Shown: one piece after another, positions 1-10,500 of the stretch
Numbering within the stretch: position 1 is the first letter of the stretch
How the letters are laid out: every line of letters starts with the position of its first letter
NCBI GenBank assembly: GCA_949592205.1
Contig: CATIUR010000006.1
Coordinates: forward strand, 66,088,001-66,152,000
From: Helichrysum umbraculigerum
Lineage: Eukaryota > Streptophyta > Magnoliopsida > Asterales > Asteraceae
Length of the DNA: 64,000 nt
Direction: 5' to 3'
Notes under the pieces: generated by a model
Database searches by the model: none
What the model was told of the DNA's origin: nothing
The model's input: the letters and a program-made list of their open reading frames with translations, nothing else
Translations under genes and position numbers: made by a program

Positions 1-1153
1 CCAAATGGTTCTAGGAACTGCAGATTTGGCTTACGGTTATTGAAAAGTTCATAACACGTTTGGTTCCTTTTCTTAACCGTGAGTACTCTGTTGAGAACAT
101 AACAGGCAGTATTAACTGCCTCAGCCCAGAAGATAATTGGTAACTTGGAGTCAGCTAACATAGTCCGAGCTGTCTCGATGATTGTCCTGTTCTTTCTTTC
201 TGCAACTCCATTCTGTTGTGGAGTCCTCGGAGCACTAAATTGATGCTCAATACCTCTTGTAGCACAAAACAATTCGAGAGTTGAGTTCTTGAATTCAGTT
301 CCATTGTCGCTTCGTATCCTTTTCACCTTCAAGTTGCACAGATTTGCCAACTTGTCCAACAAATACACCAGAATCTCAGGAGTTTCCCCTTTTGTGGTCA
401 AAAAGTAAACCCACGAAAACCTTGAGTAGTCATCAGTAACTACCAAGCAGTAAGACCGACCACCAATGCTCTTTGTAGAGACTGGACCAAAAAGATCCAT
501 ATGCAGTAGTTCCAATGGAGCATTTATGGAATTCACCTGCTTAGACTTATGGGACTTCTTACGTAGCTTTCCTTTTTGGCAGGAGATACAGTCATCCTTT
601 AGAGCAAATGACTGTTTCGGAACTCCTAGCACTAGGTCATTTTTAGTCAAGAAATTCATTTTTCGGAAATGAATATGTCCCATTCGTCTGTGCCAAAGCA
701 GTGATTCCTTTTCAGAAGCCTTAGACAAGAGACACGTATATTCATTCGAGGTCTCAACAGTTCTCATGTTCAAAATGTATGTGTCATTCTTTCTTGGTGC
801 TCTCAGTAACATCCATTCTTCTGGAATGACATACCCAGGCTTCAGTATCACACACTCTGTCTTTGTGAACGCAGTGGTATAATCTTTATCACAGACCTGT
901 GAAACACTTAGCAAGTTATGCGTAAGCTGTTCCACGTAGTTCACATTTTCAAAACTAACATTGCCGTTAGTTAACGTTCCTCTTCCAGAAATGGTTCCTC
1001 CAGTATCTCCAGCAAAAGCAACATATCCTCCTGCGTATGGTTTAATATCCACAAGAAGAGATACATCGCCTGTCATATGTCGCGAGCAGCCGCTATCCAA
1101 ATACCATTCACTATCTTTAACGCGTTCTGACTGCTGCAACACACAAACGAAGG
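1..1153 (-). CDS. Copia A pol, N-terminal part (protease, integrase), truncated by the window
   Basis: Reading right to left, an open frame starts around 1153 with no ATG of its own. It contains the aspartic protease motif D-S-G-C-S-R-H (about 1079-1100), a GAG-pre-integrase HHCC zinc region (about 540-720) and the integrase core with S-D-N-G-T-E-F (about 290-315) followed by N-G-V-A-E-R-K-N. It is nearly collinear with the pol of Copia B. The frame is -1 relative to gag and overlaps the gag stop, so expression would need a frameshift or splicing; a TTGCAG acceptor-like site lies at the junction. Reverse transcriptase and RNase H would lie left of base 1. Confidence 0.85.
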
Positions 1154-1156
1154 AGA

Positions 1157-3943
1157 TTAGTGAGAAACGGTGACCCAAGCCTTTACAGACTTAGGTCGAC
1201 CGTGGTCATCAACAATAATCACGTCAGATAGGATTTTATCTTTAAACAAATTAGAATTTTTATCTGATGTGTTATTGTTGACGACTGAAGAGTCAACATC
1301 AGACTCTTTACGTTTCCAAACTTTTGAAGATTCGGAATTGATATTAGAAGTAATGTTGGGCTTTTGAATTGGCAAAGGTTTTTGCTCAACATTACTTGGT
1401 TTCGAAACAGGCTTCAAAATAGGCTTGGGAGAGGTAGAGTAACGCCTAGGTGGAGATTTTGAAAAAGAATTTCTATAAACAGATGTCCTAGGCATCTCTC
1501 TCCCATAGCGCTGATTTGACAGCTTTGGACATTCACGAATTAAATGTCCTTGTTTCTTGCAGTAGAAACAAGAACGAGTCTCAACAAACGGTTGAGGCTG
1601 AGGAATTACCACAGGAGGTGGAGAAACATTTCTAGAACATGAACAATGCGTACATGTTTTAGAAAGTGTTTGTTTTGGTTGAGAGGTTGAAGTTGAAGGT
1701 TTATCATACGAAACTCTTTCATTTACTATTTTATTTTGCAAAATCTTTACAGGTGACTGTAAAGTTTGTTGTTTCGAATTAAAAACCTTGGCTTTTCCCT
1801 TATTTGGTTGAACCTTAATTTCAGGCTCAATCTTTGAAATCACTTTTTCAGGTTTAACCACAACCTTCTTAACCTCAGGATACTCCTGATCCGTAATGTC
1901 CTCAATCTCAACAATCTCCTCAATAATAACAGGAGATTCATTCTTTAACTCAACACTCTCCTCAACACTAACAGGAGATTCATGCACAGACTTAACAAAC
2001 GTTGGTAAGGGGTACTCTGGCCGCTTGGTTTTCTCCTCTGCCGGTTTGTTATGTTTGGTCTCTTTAGCATCTTTAGCTTTTAAACCATAAAGCTTGGACC
2101 AATCAACTGGAATCTCTTCAAAGCCTTCCTTAACAGGCAGGGGACAGTGAGTAGTAGGAGGAGGGACTGAGTTGTATCCCAATCCCTCATTCTTCTTCCC
2201 TTTAGTACCATGCTTGCTAAGAATTTCATTAAAAACGACCGTTGAGGAATTTGAACCTAAGATTTTACTCTTATAATTCTCATACTCAGCTTTTAAATCT
2301 GTAAGTTCTTTATTTAGTAACTCAATTTCAACAAGATAGCTTTTAATGGCATCTTCTTGACTAAAAACCTTAGATTTATATTTCTGAGTATCTAACCGAT
2401 GAGCCTCAAGATGTTTTTCATAAAGTTTCTCATTAGCTTTTAAGAAATTATTTGACTCGGTTAGTTTTTCATTCTTTTTCCTCAACTCTACGGTTTCATT
2501 TTGAAATGCCTTTAGAGATTCAGTTAACTTAATACATGAGATACAATTTAACGGTTCATCATGTACCTCATTCACAATGTGAGCCATCAGACACTGTTGG
2601 TAATGCTGGGAGACAGGCGTCCAATCTTGACTTGTAGGCTCAAAGGCAATCAGGGCATTATCAGCAATCCCTTTCTTAGAAACTTCCATTTCTTTGGCCT
2701 TTGGAGGAGTAGATGGTGTTGTGAATCCCGATGCTGGCATTTTGGGTTTCTCGCACTCTCTGGCGAAGTGACCCAAATTTTGACAATTGTAACATCGGAC
2801 CTTACTCTTGTCAAATCCGAAGCCAGTCTTTCCATCACCTTCCAAACTTTTACGCCCTGTCCTCTGCAAGAACTTTTGAATTCTTCTGGTGATCATCGCC
2901 ACATTCCAAGTTAAATCCATTTGCTCCAGATCATCTTCATCAAGCTGAGCATAGTCTTCCTTAGTCAGCTCCAAAGTAAGATTCGGTTGAGTAACCAAAT
3001 CCTTGTATGAGCTTAAGAAAGCTGTATAAATTGCAGCTTGTTCCTGAATAGCAGGTGAGACCTGAACCTGTTGTTGATTTGAAGAAGGTCCAGTCATGAA
3101 AACAGAATGAATGCCATCGGAAGAAGAAGAAGTCGATGAAGCATTTGTATTTGTTACAAAAGCGACTCCAGATCCATAAGTCTTCCCAGAGTTGATCTGA
3201 ACACCATACACACTAGGATTCTGAACAGCAGCACCAGACCTAGTTTCTTTCTTCTTAATCTCCATCGCGTGAGCTTGAAGATCCCCGATCAGCGTATCCA
3301 ACGACATGTTTGCAAGTTCTTCATTTTCCTTTAAAAATTGAACTTTAACATCCCAAGAACTTGGCAACACATCCAGTAGCTTCTTATTTACTTCAATTGA
3401 AGGAAAAGTATAACCCCCTTCAAACAACTCACCAACTAACCGTGAGTACCTAGTGAATAACGAAGTCGTGTCTTCATTTGGAAGGATGTCAAAGATATCG
3501 TACTGTTTCTTAATCAGTTCAAGCTTGGCTTCCTTGTACTTATAATTTCCTCCACAACGAGTTTCAATTGCCTTCCACAGATCAAAGGCTGTTTCATGAG
3601 TTCTGAAAAGCCAAAGAACATCCTTGGTTAGACACATTTTAATCATTGAAAAAGATTTTCTTTCAGTATCAAAATCTTTCTTCTCCTCGGGAGACATCGC
3701 TTTATAGGTCTTAGCAGGACGAATATTACGGTATTCTCCTTCAGCTAATGGAGGTACATAACGTTCGCGTAATGGTCCCCATAATTCTGGACAATGAAAA
3801 TCAATGTATTGTTTGACTCGGTCTCTCCAGTATACATAATCCATGTCCGCAGTAAATAATGGAGGTTTATTACTTGAACCTATGTCATTACTTTGTTTAA
3901 TCATTTCTCTTAGACCTCTAATATCCTCTTTATCAGCTGCCAT
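1157..3943 (-). CDS. Copia A gag polyprotein, intact (928 aa)
   Basis: Capsid/nucleocapsid precursor that would form the virus-like particle and bind element RNA. The ATG at 3943 lies about 30 bp after the palindrome-rich leader. The N-terminal third carries the copia gag fold (F-H-C-P-E-L-W-G-P-L, then Y-K-E-A-K-L-E-L-I-K-K-Q-Y-D). Two CCHC zinc knuckles occur about 400 residues apart: C-Y-N-C-Q-N-L-G-H-F-A-R-E-C near 2750-2795 and C-F-Y-C-K-K-Q-G-H-L-I-R-E-C near 1527-1570. Between them are a probable coiled coil rich in Lys, Glu and Leu and an acidic/proline linker. The length is large for copia gag but fits SIRE-type elements. The equivalent frame in Copia B has a TAG where this copy has Trp. 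Confidence 0.9.
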   Translation of the reverse strand: MAADKEDIRGLREMIKQSNDIGSSNKPPLFTADMDYVYWRDRVKQYIDFHCPELWGPLRERYVPPLAEGEYRNIRPAKTYKAMSPEEKKDFDTERKSFSMIKMCLTKDVLWLFRTHETAFDLWKAIETRCGGNYKYKEAKLELIKKQYDIFDILPNEDTTSLFTRYSRLVGELFEGGYTFPSIEVNKKLLDVLPSSWDVKVQFLKENEELANMSLDTLIGDLQAHAMEIKKKETRSGAAVQNPSVYGVQINSGKTYGSGVAFVTNTNASSTSSSSDGIHSVFMTGPSSNQQQVQVSPAIQEQAAIYTAFLSSYKDLVTQPNLTLELTKEDYAQLDEDDLEQMDLTWNVAMITRRIQKFLQRTGRKSLEGDGKTGFGFDKSKVRCYNCQNLGHFARECEKPKMPASGFTTPSTPPKAKEMEVSKKGIADNALIAFEPTSQDWTPVSQHYQQCLMAHIVNEVHDEPLNCISCIKLTESLKAFQNETVELRKKNEKLTESNNFLKANEKLYEKHLEAHRLDTQKYKSKVFSQEDAIKSYLVEIELLNKELTDLKAEYENYKSKILGSNSSTVVFNEILSKHGTKGKKNEGLGYNSVPPPTTHCPLPVKEGFEEIPVDWSKLYGLKAKDAKETKHNKPAEEKTKRPEYPLPTFVKSVHESPVSVEESVELKNESPVIIEEIVEIEDITDQEYPEVKKVVVKPEKVISKIEPEIKVQPNKGKAKVFNSKQQTLQSPVKILQNKIVNERVSYDKPSTSTSQPKQTLSKTCTHCSCSRNVSPPPVVIPQPQPFVETRSCFYCKKQGHLIRECPKLSNQRYGREMPRTSVYRNSFSKSPPRRYSTSPKPILKPVSKPSNVEQKPLPIQKPNITSNINSESSKVWKRKESDVDSSVVNNNTSDKNSNLFKDKILSDVIIVDDHGRPKSVKAWVTVSH

Positions 3944-3969
3944 TGTAATTACTTAATCGAAAAACAAAC

Positions 3970-4285
3970 TTCTGATCTTAGCGACGTAGGTGAGTACGTC
4001 GCACCAAGATTATGCGACGGCGAGAGGTACGTCGCAAAAAGCAAAGGATTCAATTAAGAATCAGAAATATGCGACGTTGAGTGGTACGTCGCAGATGACA
4101 TCGCAGAGGACGTCGCAGAATCACACTATGCGACGTTGAGAGGTACGTCGCAGATGACGTCGCAGAGGACGTCGCAGAATCACACTACGTCGCAACACGA
4201 CGTCGCACAGACTAATTAAAGTCCAAATCACTACGTCGCACGCGACGTCGCAGCTTACGTCGCAATGGTACGTCGCAAAACGTGA
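3970..4285 (-). repeat. Copia A leader array of ACGTCGCA/TGCGACGT half-sites
   Basis: Roughly 18 copies of the 8-mer ACGTCGCA or its complement, in both orientations and variably spaced, lie between the primer binding site and the gag ATG. The same word forms the hairpins in this element's LTR (4740-4851). Copia B has a different word (GCGTCACTT) in the same place. No ORF or tRNA-like structure is seen here. Function unknown; it could be RNA structure for packaging or dimerisation, or binding sites. Confidence 0.85.
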
Positions 4286-4494
4286 AATCCTGCGGCCAAA
4301 AACCCTAAAAACGAATTTTTAACCCTAAAAACCAAAACCACGAATGCCGAACGACAGAAACCTTCAATTATCCCAGTAATACTGATCGAAAACCTGTAAA
4401 AACACAAAACAAATGTGATAAACACAAAAACACGCGAATATCACTTCCTTTTAAAAACCAAACTCGATCCGAATCGCCAAAACGAGCACTTTCT

Positions 4495-4506
4495 GCTCTG
4501 ATACCA
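4495..4506 (-). other. Copia A primer binding site (tRNA-iMet)
   Basis: The complement reads TGGTATCAGAGC, the standard plant copia site matching the 3' end of initiator tRNA-Met. It lies 2 bp inside the LTR boundary at 4509 and fixes the element as minus-strand with its 5' LTR on the right. Confidence 0.92.
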
Positions 4507-4508
4507 GT

Positions 4509-4918
4509 TGTTTGTCCCTTACTTAGGATCTAGTACGAACCGAGTCACTCAATCGTTTGCGGAATCAACGATTAAGTTATACACTAAACACACGAACAAT
4601 CAATACGCAATGAATATCAAACGAAACGTATTATATTGTATTATAATCGGTCAGATTACAGAGATTTCGACTAATTGCGTTTAGGGTTTCGTCAACCCTA
4701 AAACAGAAAACATAAAACGAATTTATACAAAATCTGGCACCTGCGACGTCGCACGCTACGTCGCAGGCCCAAGCCCATGCGACGTAGACTACGTCGCAGG
4801 CCCAAAACCTGACGTCGCACCTGCGACGTTGCACGCTACGTCGCAGGAGTCAGGAATGCTAATTCTAATTACAAACTACGAGCTAGACCAACTGACAGAC
4901 ACTAAACATGTACTAACA
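4509..4918 (-). repeat. Copia A 5' LTR (410 bp)
   Basis: Starts TGTTAGTACATG and ends GGGACAAACA on the minus strand (TG...CA). The solo LTR at 13200-13620 is the same family and confirms both ends. A TATA box (TATAAATT, complement of 4721-4728) lies just downstream of three GC-rich palindromes built from CTGCGACGT and ACGTCGCAG (4740-4851). Confidence 0.9.
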
Positions 4919-5105
4919 AAGATTGAGAATGCGAAGTTGGAAAAGATTGATATGCTCCACGAGATGACAAAGCAGATCAAAGGGCATACAATTTGTGCAC
5001 TTGGTTATGCTGATGCTTGACCCGTTCAAGTTCTTAACATGCATTTTAGGCAAGAGATGGAGAGGAGGATTAGGGAGCATGCTGATCAGGAGTTGCTTCT
5101 ACAGC
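4919..5105 (+). pseudogene. NDUFV1: NDUFV1/CI51 (complex I 51 kDa flavoprotein) C-terminal exon fragment, decayed
   Basis: Translation in the frame starting at 4919 gives the C-terminal end of the mitochondrial NADH:ubiquinone oxidoreductase 51 kDa subunit. It shows the block K-Q-I-K-G-H-T-I-C-A-L-G, whose Cys is one of the 4Fe-4S ligands in the family, followed by a P-V-Q...H-F-R-Q-E-M-E-R-R-I-R-E segment. The invariant Trp before P-V-Q is a TGA stop (5018-5020), and several conserved residues are changed (A-L-G-D to A-L-G-Y). Copia A abuts the upstream side and Copia E the downstream side. This is the only recognisable host gene sequence in the window; whether the rest of the locus lies left of base 1 cannot be seen. 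Confidence 0.88.
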
Positions 5106-5159
5106 TTGGATTAGGTTTGCATTGCAGCTTACTACTTTACTATAATATACATATATATG
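5106..5159. other. Short host remnant between NDUFV1 fragment and Copia E
   Basis: About 54 bp of AT-rich sequence follows the last NDUFV1-like codons. A GGTTTGCATTGC stretch could be the start of an intron. It ends in ATATG (5155-5159), the left copy of the Copia E target-site duplication. Confidence 0.6.
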
Positions 5160-5861
5160 TGTTGGGTTTTCTATTCCCTAACTAGATTATCTTAACGCAG
5201 CGGAATAACAATAATTTTATTAATCTAAGGCAATTAGGAAACTAAAACCCTAACGGATCGTTAACTTTAATAAATAGTACAATAAACTAATTAGATAAAT
5301 AAGAAAATACACTAACCAAAAAGAAAACCACTTTCTCACGCGCAGACCAACTAGCAGAGCTTCGTTACTTGGAGGCAAGTACCCAAAGTAGAATACCTCT
5401 AATGCTTCACACCCGAAAACCCAAGAGAAAGAAGAATTTTCAAAACCCTTAGAAAATTCGTATCAAATTCGTATATATTAAGGTATAGGCTTGACCCCTA
5501 TTTATACTGGAGAGAAAAAACCTTGAATTTGCAGATTTTAACTTTTAGCCGCCGGCTAAACCCTTTAGCCGCCGGCTAAAGGTGTTTGCCTTTGACTCCA
5601 AGTCTGCGATCTCCACCGCCTTATCATTTCTTGGTTTAGCCACCGGCTAAAATGAAATTCCAGATTCTTCCACTTTTTAATTACTTTTGATTTCTAATTA
5701 ATTCACCATAATTAATAAATCAACTAATTAAATATAATATTAATACAATTAATATTATTCCTTAATCTTTCTCTTGACTGTTCATTGAGGGCAACCCAAA
5801 AAGGACTTTACTTTTAATATAGTCTCACCAACTAGTTATGATATTGGACACTATTCCAACA
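5160..5861 (-). repeat. Copia E 3' LTR (702 bp)
   Basis: On the plus strand it starts TGTTGGGTTTTC and ends CTATTCCAACA. It pairs with the LTR at 61490-62212 but lacks one palindrome unit. Palindromes TTTAGCC-GCC-GGCTAAA type occur at 5544-5560, 5564-5580 and 5635-5651, with the spacer word TCCACCGCCTT at 5612-5622. In element sense they lie just upstream of a TATA box (complement of 5499-5506). Confidence 0.92.
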
Positions 5862-5881
5862 GTCTCCCACTTGGACAAATC
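5862..5881 (-). other. Copia E polypurine tract, interrupted by Copia C
   Basis: The complement reads GTCCAAGTGGGAGAC, the plus-strand priming tract directly before the 3' LTR. The last five bases AAATC (5877-5881) are the left target-site duplication of Copia C; the right copy is 36951-36955. Confidence 0.85.
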
Positions 5882-6610
5882 TGTTAGAATAGTGTCCAAA
5901 ATCATAACTAATTGGTAAGAATATCATTAAAAGTAGAGTCCTTTTTGGGTCGCCCTCAATGAACAGTAAGAGAAATAAATGATAGATAATTAATTATTGG
6001 AATAATTAATGGAACATTCTGGAAAGTTGATCCAACCGCCGGTTGGAAGGTCCAGCCGGTGGTTGGAGTGTAAAGGGTTAAGGCGGTGGAACGACCAGCT
6101 GAATTTTCTGGAAACACGGTCCAACCGCCGGTTGGAAGGTCCAACCGTCAGTTGGAATGCCTGGAGGTTTGTCCCACATCGGCTGGGGGACCAAACCCTG
6201 GGCTCCCCTATCCCCTGTAAATATAGGGCATGCCTATGCTTTTAGATTATCCCAGAATTGAATTGAGTTCAATTCTTTCTCTCTCTTTCTCATTCCTTAT
6301 CCTTGTAAGAGTTTATTCGATTTATATCGGTACCAAAGGATTTGGAATTTCTCTTTGTTCGTGGGTGTGAAACATTAGAGGTACTCTGGTTTGAGTACTC
6401 GCCTCCAAGGCAAGAAGGTTCTGCAAGGTGGTCTACGCATGAGAAATTGGTTTTTTCAAAGGTTAGTAATTTCTTATTTATCTTATTTATTTTATTGCTT
6501 TTATTTATTCAAGTTAAGATCCTTAGGATTTAGTTTCATAATTGCCTTAGATTAATTTTGTTATATTCCACTATGCGTATTAATCTAGTTAGGGAATAGA
6601 AAACCCAACA
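5882..6610 (+). repeat. Copia C 5' LTR (729 bp)
   Basis: Begins TGTTAGAATAGTGTCC and ends AAAACCCAACA. Four 15-bp palindromes of the CCAACCGCCGGTTGG type lie at 6032-6046, 6052-6066, 6121-6135 and 6141-6155, with AAGGCGGTGGA at 6080-6090 between the pairs. A TATA-like element lies at 6216-6223 (TGTAAATA; TATAAATA in the 3' LTR copy). Confidence 0.93.
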
Positions 6611-6611
6611 G

Positions 6612-6624
6612 TGGTATCAGAGCC
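6612..6624 (+). other. Copia C primer binding site (tRNA-iMet)
   Basis: TGGTATCAGAGCC one base after the LTR end, the usual copia priming site for initiator tRNA-Met. Confidence 0.93.
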
Positions 6625-7549
6625 TTAGCTTAATAAATACTAGCATTTAGTTATCTACAATAGTATGTAGGTAAAGATAAATTGGAAATATGATTGTCTA
6701 TATTGGTAAAAAGAATTTACATTTAGATCCTTATAATTTTGAATTGTTTTAAAATATACCCCTCAATTTTAAAATGTTTTAAAATAGAACCGCAGACCTA
6801 AGAGAGAAAGACTTTACATATATTATGAGTTATATATATGTATCATTAAATATAAATACATCGTCAGTCAATTGATAAATCGGCTCACCCATAGTGAACA
6901 AACTATAAGAGAGGTATAAGGCGGGTCGCTCAGCTTCCCTAAAGAAGTCAGGTTTTTAATAGGCTTCGCGCTGACATGCTTCTCCACTTCTTTGTGCATT
7001 CAATGGAGCTACTGAGGACTTTTGATAGGATGATGTCAAGATCAAAAGTATGACCTAAAAGTACTAAAACAAAATCCCGTTCTAGATACTAAAAACGTGA
7101 ATAGTATGCTAACCCATGAAAACTGTACATCTTTCATATAGTCTGTTAATGGAGCGTGTGTGGTCAATCGGCACATTAATATGAGATCATAGTGAGAGGT
7201 GATGTGGAACTCGTGATTCTCAAGCGTACTCGGGTCGGGGACCACGCGGGTTTTGCATGGTTAAGTTCACCATCTTGTTCATGATCCTCGGTATCCCAGT
7301 CATGAATGGTAGATGAGCATATCCGAGATTAACATGCCGTTGATAGGAATCAATGAATCTCAAAAGAAATAGGAGTTTCATAGAGAATGAAATTGACAAA
7401 GGCATTGTCTACCTAAAATAAATTTGTGATATGATTACGGCAACCCTCTTCATAAAACGAATCTAAAATATGGATCATAGCCTTAATTTTGAAAATTGGG
7501 TAAGCATTTAAGGAATATTCAAACTAACTAAAACTGTTTTATCTTATAG
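6625..7549 (+). other. Copia C untranslated leader
   Basis: About 925 bp of AT-rich sequence between the primer binding site and the gag ATG. It is homologous to the E leader (60591-61475) read on the other strand. No long ORF and no dense palindrome array are visible, unlike the leaders of A and B. Confidence 0.75.
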
Positions 7550-10500
7550 ATGTCTACTCCAAATGGTAATAATCCTCCCGTGCCCAATCCCGCAAATAAC
7601 TCGAATTTCTCACTACTCTCGGTTCTTGGGAGGGAAAGACTAACTGGTCCAAACTATATGGACTGGATGCGAAACCTGAGGTTTACCCTAAGGTACGAGA
7701 ACAAGGAGTATGTTCTCGATGAGCAGATTCCCATAATTGATGAAGATTCAACCCAAGAGAAGATTTAGACACACCGGAAACATTATGATGATGCAAATAA
7801 AGTGTCTTGTATCATGGCATCCTCCATGAGCCCTGAGCTGCAAAAGACTTTTGAGAATACATGGGCTTATGAAATGAACCAACAGCTGAAAGAAATGTTT
7901 CAGGCCAAGGTAAGCAAAGAACGCCTTGATGTGGTTAAGTCCCTCATGGCTTGCAAACCCAGACCTGGAGTTTCTATTTGTGCTTTGAAACTGAGTTTTC
8001 CATCGACATAATTCTATCCAGTTTGTCAGCTGTCTACAATCAGTTTGTAATTTCATATCAGATGAATATGAATGAGAGAGAAGGCTCAATAATGGAACTC
8101 TGTAATTTACTGCAAACTGCTGAGCAAGGAATCAAGAAAGATGATGTATCTTCCAGCTCAACAGCTCCTGTGTTGGCAATTGGTCAGAATGCAAAGAAGA
8201 GAAAGAGGTCAAATTGGAAAGGAAAAGCTGCGAATGGAAAGTCCAATCGTGGGTCCAAAAGAAAGACCGACTCTGATATTGCACCAGCAAGTGATCCAAA
8301 GGAAGCAGTGTGCTTTTACTGCAATACAAAGGGGCACTGGAAGCGTAGCTGCCCGAAATACCTGAAGGACCTTGAAGATGGAAAGATCGAAAAGAGTGTT
8401 CACTCAGGTATGTTCATGATCGAACTTCATAATACTATAACTTCTAATTCGTGGGTTCTGGATACAGGGTGTGGTACTCACATTTACACTGTATTGCAGG
8501 GGCTAAAGGAAAGTAGGAAGTTGAAGCATGGAGAGCTTAACTTAGTCATGGGAAACAGAGGAATCACGCCTGTGACCGAGATTGAAAAGTATGAGCTCGT
8601 GCTGAAGTCTGGAGTTAGGATAGATTTAAATAATTGCTGTTATTCGTCAGAAATGACTAGAAACATTCATTTCATGCTTTGTTTAAGGATGGTTATCGAT
8701 TTTCATTTGATAATGAGAATGGTGATATTTTGGTTTATATAAATGGTTGTTTTATTTTTAAAGCTTCTCCTTACAATAGCATATATGAAAATGTTGAATG
8801 TATTAGCAATATGATTTTAAATGTTGATTCATCTAATGAGCTTGATAAATCCAAATTGTGACATTTTCGTCTTGGGCACGTAAACATGAAACGCATCGGG
8901 CAACTCCAAAAGGATGGAGTGTTGGAATCATTCGACCTCAAATCGGATGATGTATGTGAATCTTGTTTATTGGGCAAGATGACTAAATCACTATTCACTG
9001 GTTCATGTGAAAAAGGTGAAGGACTATTAGACTTGGTACATGCGGATGTATGTGGACCATTCTGATGCGCCACAAAAGATGGAAATCGTTATTATGTTAC
9101 ATTTACTGATGACTACAGTAGATTTGGACATGTCTATCTGATTAAACATAAGTCGGATACTTTTGAGGTATTCAAAAGATATCAAAGCGAAGTAGAGAAT
9201 CAACTGGATAGAAAGATAAAAGTACTCTGATCCGATAGAGGAGGAGAATACCTTAGTATCGAGTTTCTCGATCATCTTAGAGACTGTGGAATAGTTTCAC
9301 AATTAATTCCTCCTAGAACACCATAGATTAATGGAGTTGCTGAGAGGAGAAATAGAACCTTGTTGGACATGGTTCGGTCTATGATGAGTCGGGCTAGACT
9401 TCCGATAAGTTTTTGGGGTTATGCATTAGAAACAGCCGCTCGCATCTTAAATCTTTTACCCACCAAGAAGGTTTCAAAGACACCTTATGAGATGTGGAAG
9501 GGAAAACTTCCTTCTCTTGGTCACATCAAAATCTGGGGTTGTGAAGTTTTTGTTAGACGAGAAACTCATGACAAACTAGACTCCAGATCTGAGAAGTGTC
9601 TTTTCGTCGGTTATCCACAAGAGTCATTTGGATATTTGTTCTACAGACCCAAGGATAATGTGGTCTTTGTAGCTCGAAGAGGAGTGTTCCTTGAGAGAGA
9701 AATGATATCTAAAGAGGACAGTGGGAGTAAGATTGATCTTGAAGAAATTCAAGAATCGACCGATGAAGAACCTATAATAAACACTTAAGTTCAACAAGAG
9801 GTAGAAACACCTGTTGAACCTAAAGACATATCCTTACCCGTTCGCAGATCTAGTAGAGTTAGCAATCCTCCTCAGTACTATTATGATTTACAAATAGAAG
9901 AAGATAATAAAATTAGTGACAGTGCACTAAATGACTTAGATGAACCTGCTAACTACAAGGAAACGATGGCAGGCCCTGAGGCTGCTAAATGGAAGGAAGC
10001 TATGAAAAGCGAAATTTAGTCTATGTGTGACAACCAAGTTTGGAATTTGGTTGACACTACACCCGGTCTTAGGACGGTGGGTTGTAAGTGGATCTTCAAA
10101 AAGAAGACAGACATGGATGGGAAAGTGCACACTTATAAAGCTAGGTTGGTAGCGAAAGGTTATACTCAAACTCATGGGATTGATTATGAGGAAACCTTTT
10201 CACCAGTAAATAAAGTCAATTAGGATAATGCTTGCGATAGCTGCGTTTCATTATTATGAAATTTGGCAGATGGATGTCAAAACCGTTTTCCTCAACGGAA
10301 AACTTACTAAGGATGTGTTTATGGCACAGCCAGAGGGTTTTGAGAATGCAAAGTATCCTAATAGAGTGTGTAAGCTTCAAAAGGCTATTTATGGACTTAA
10401 ACAAGCCTCTCGTAGCTGGAATCTCTGCTTCCATGAGAAAGTCACAGAGTTTGGATTTTCTAGAAGCGAAGATGAGTCCTGTATATATGTCAAGTTCAGT

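Larger units (their letters stand above)
1..4918 (-). mobile_element. Copia A: SIRE/Maximus-like LTR retrotransposon, 3' part beyond the window
   Basis: On the minus strand the order is 5' LTR (4509-4918), tRNA-Met primer binding site, palindrome-rich leader, gag, then pol running off the window start. Gag and pol are the same type as Copia B, to which A is clearly related. Gag is uninterrupted and the visible pol is open, so this copy may be intact or recent, but its 3' LTR and left target-site duplication cannot be seen. Its right end abuts a decayed NDUFV1 exon. The SIRE/Maximus assignment is inference from the long gag and integrase style. Confidence 0.9.

Noticed and set aside
2561..2914. 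Plus-strand ORFs opposite Copia A gag
   Set aside because: Shadow frames of the gag coding strand without independent support.
3970..4285. Satellite or microsatellite
   Set aside because: Spacing is irregular and both strands are used; the word is shared with the element's own LTR, so it is part of the element.
4829..5020. A 63-codon gene running from the Copia A LTR into the flank
   Set aside because: Chance fusion of LTR sequence with the NDUFV1 fragment frame; the real similarity starts at 4919.
6009..6245. ORFs inside the C and E LTRs (also 6342-6533 and 36682-36873)
   Set aside because: Lie in LTR promoter/leader sequence over palindromes; no domain and not kept as coding between LTR copies.
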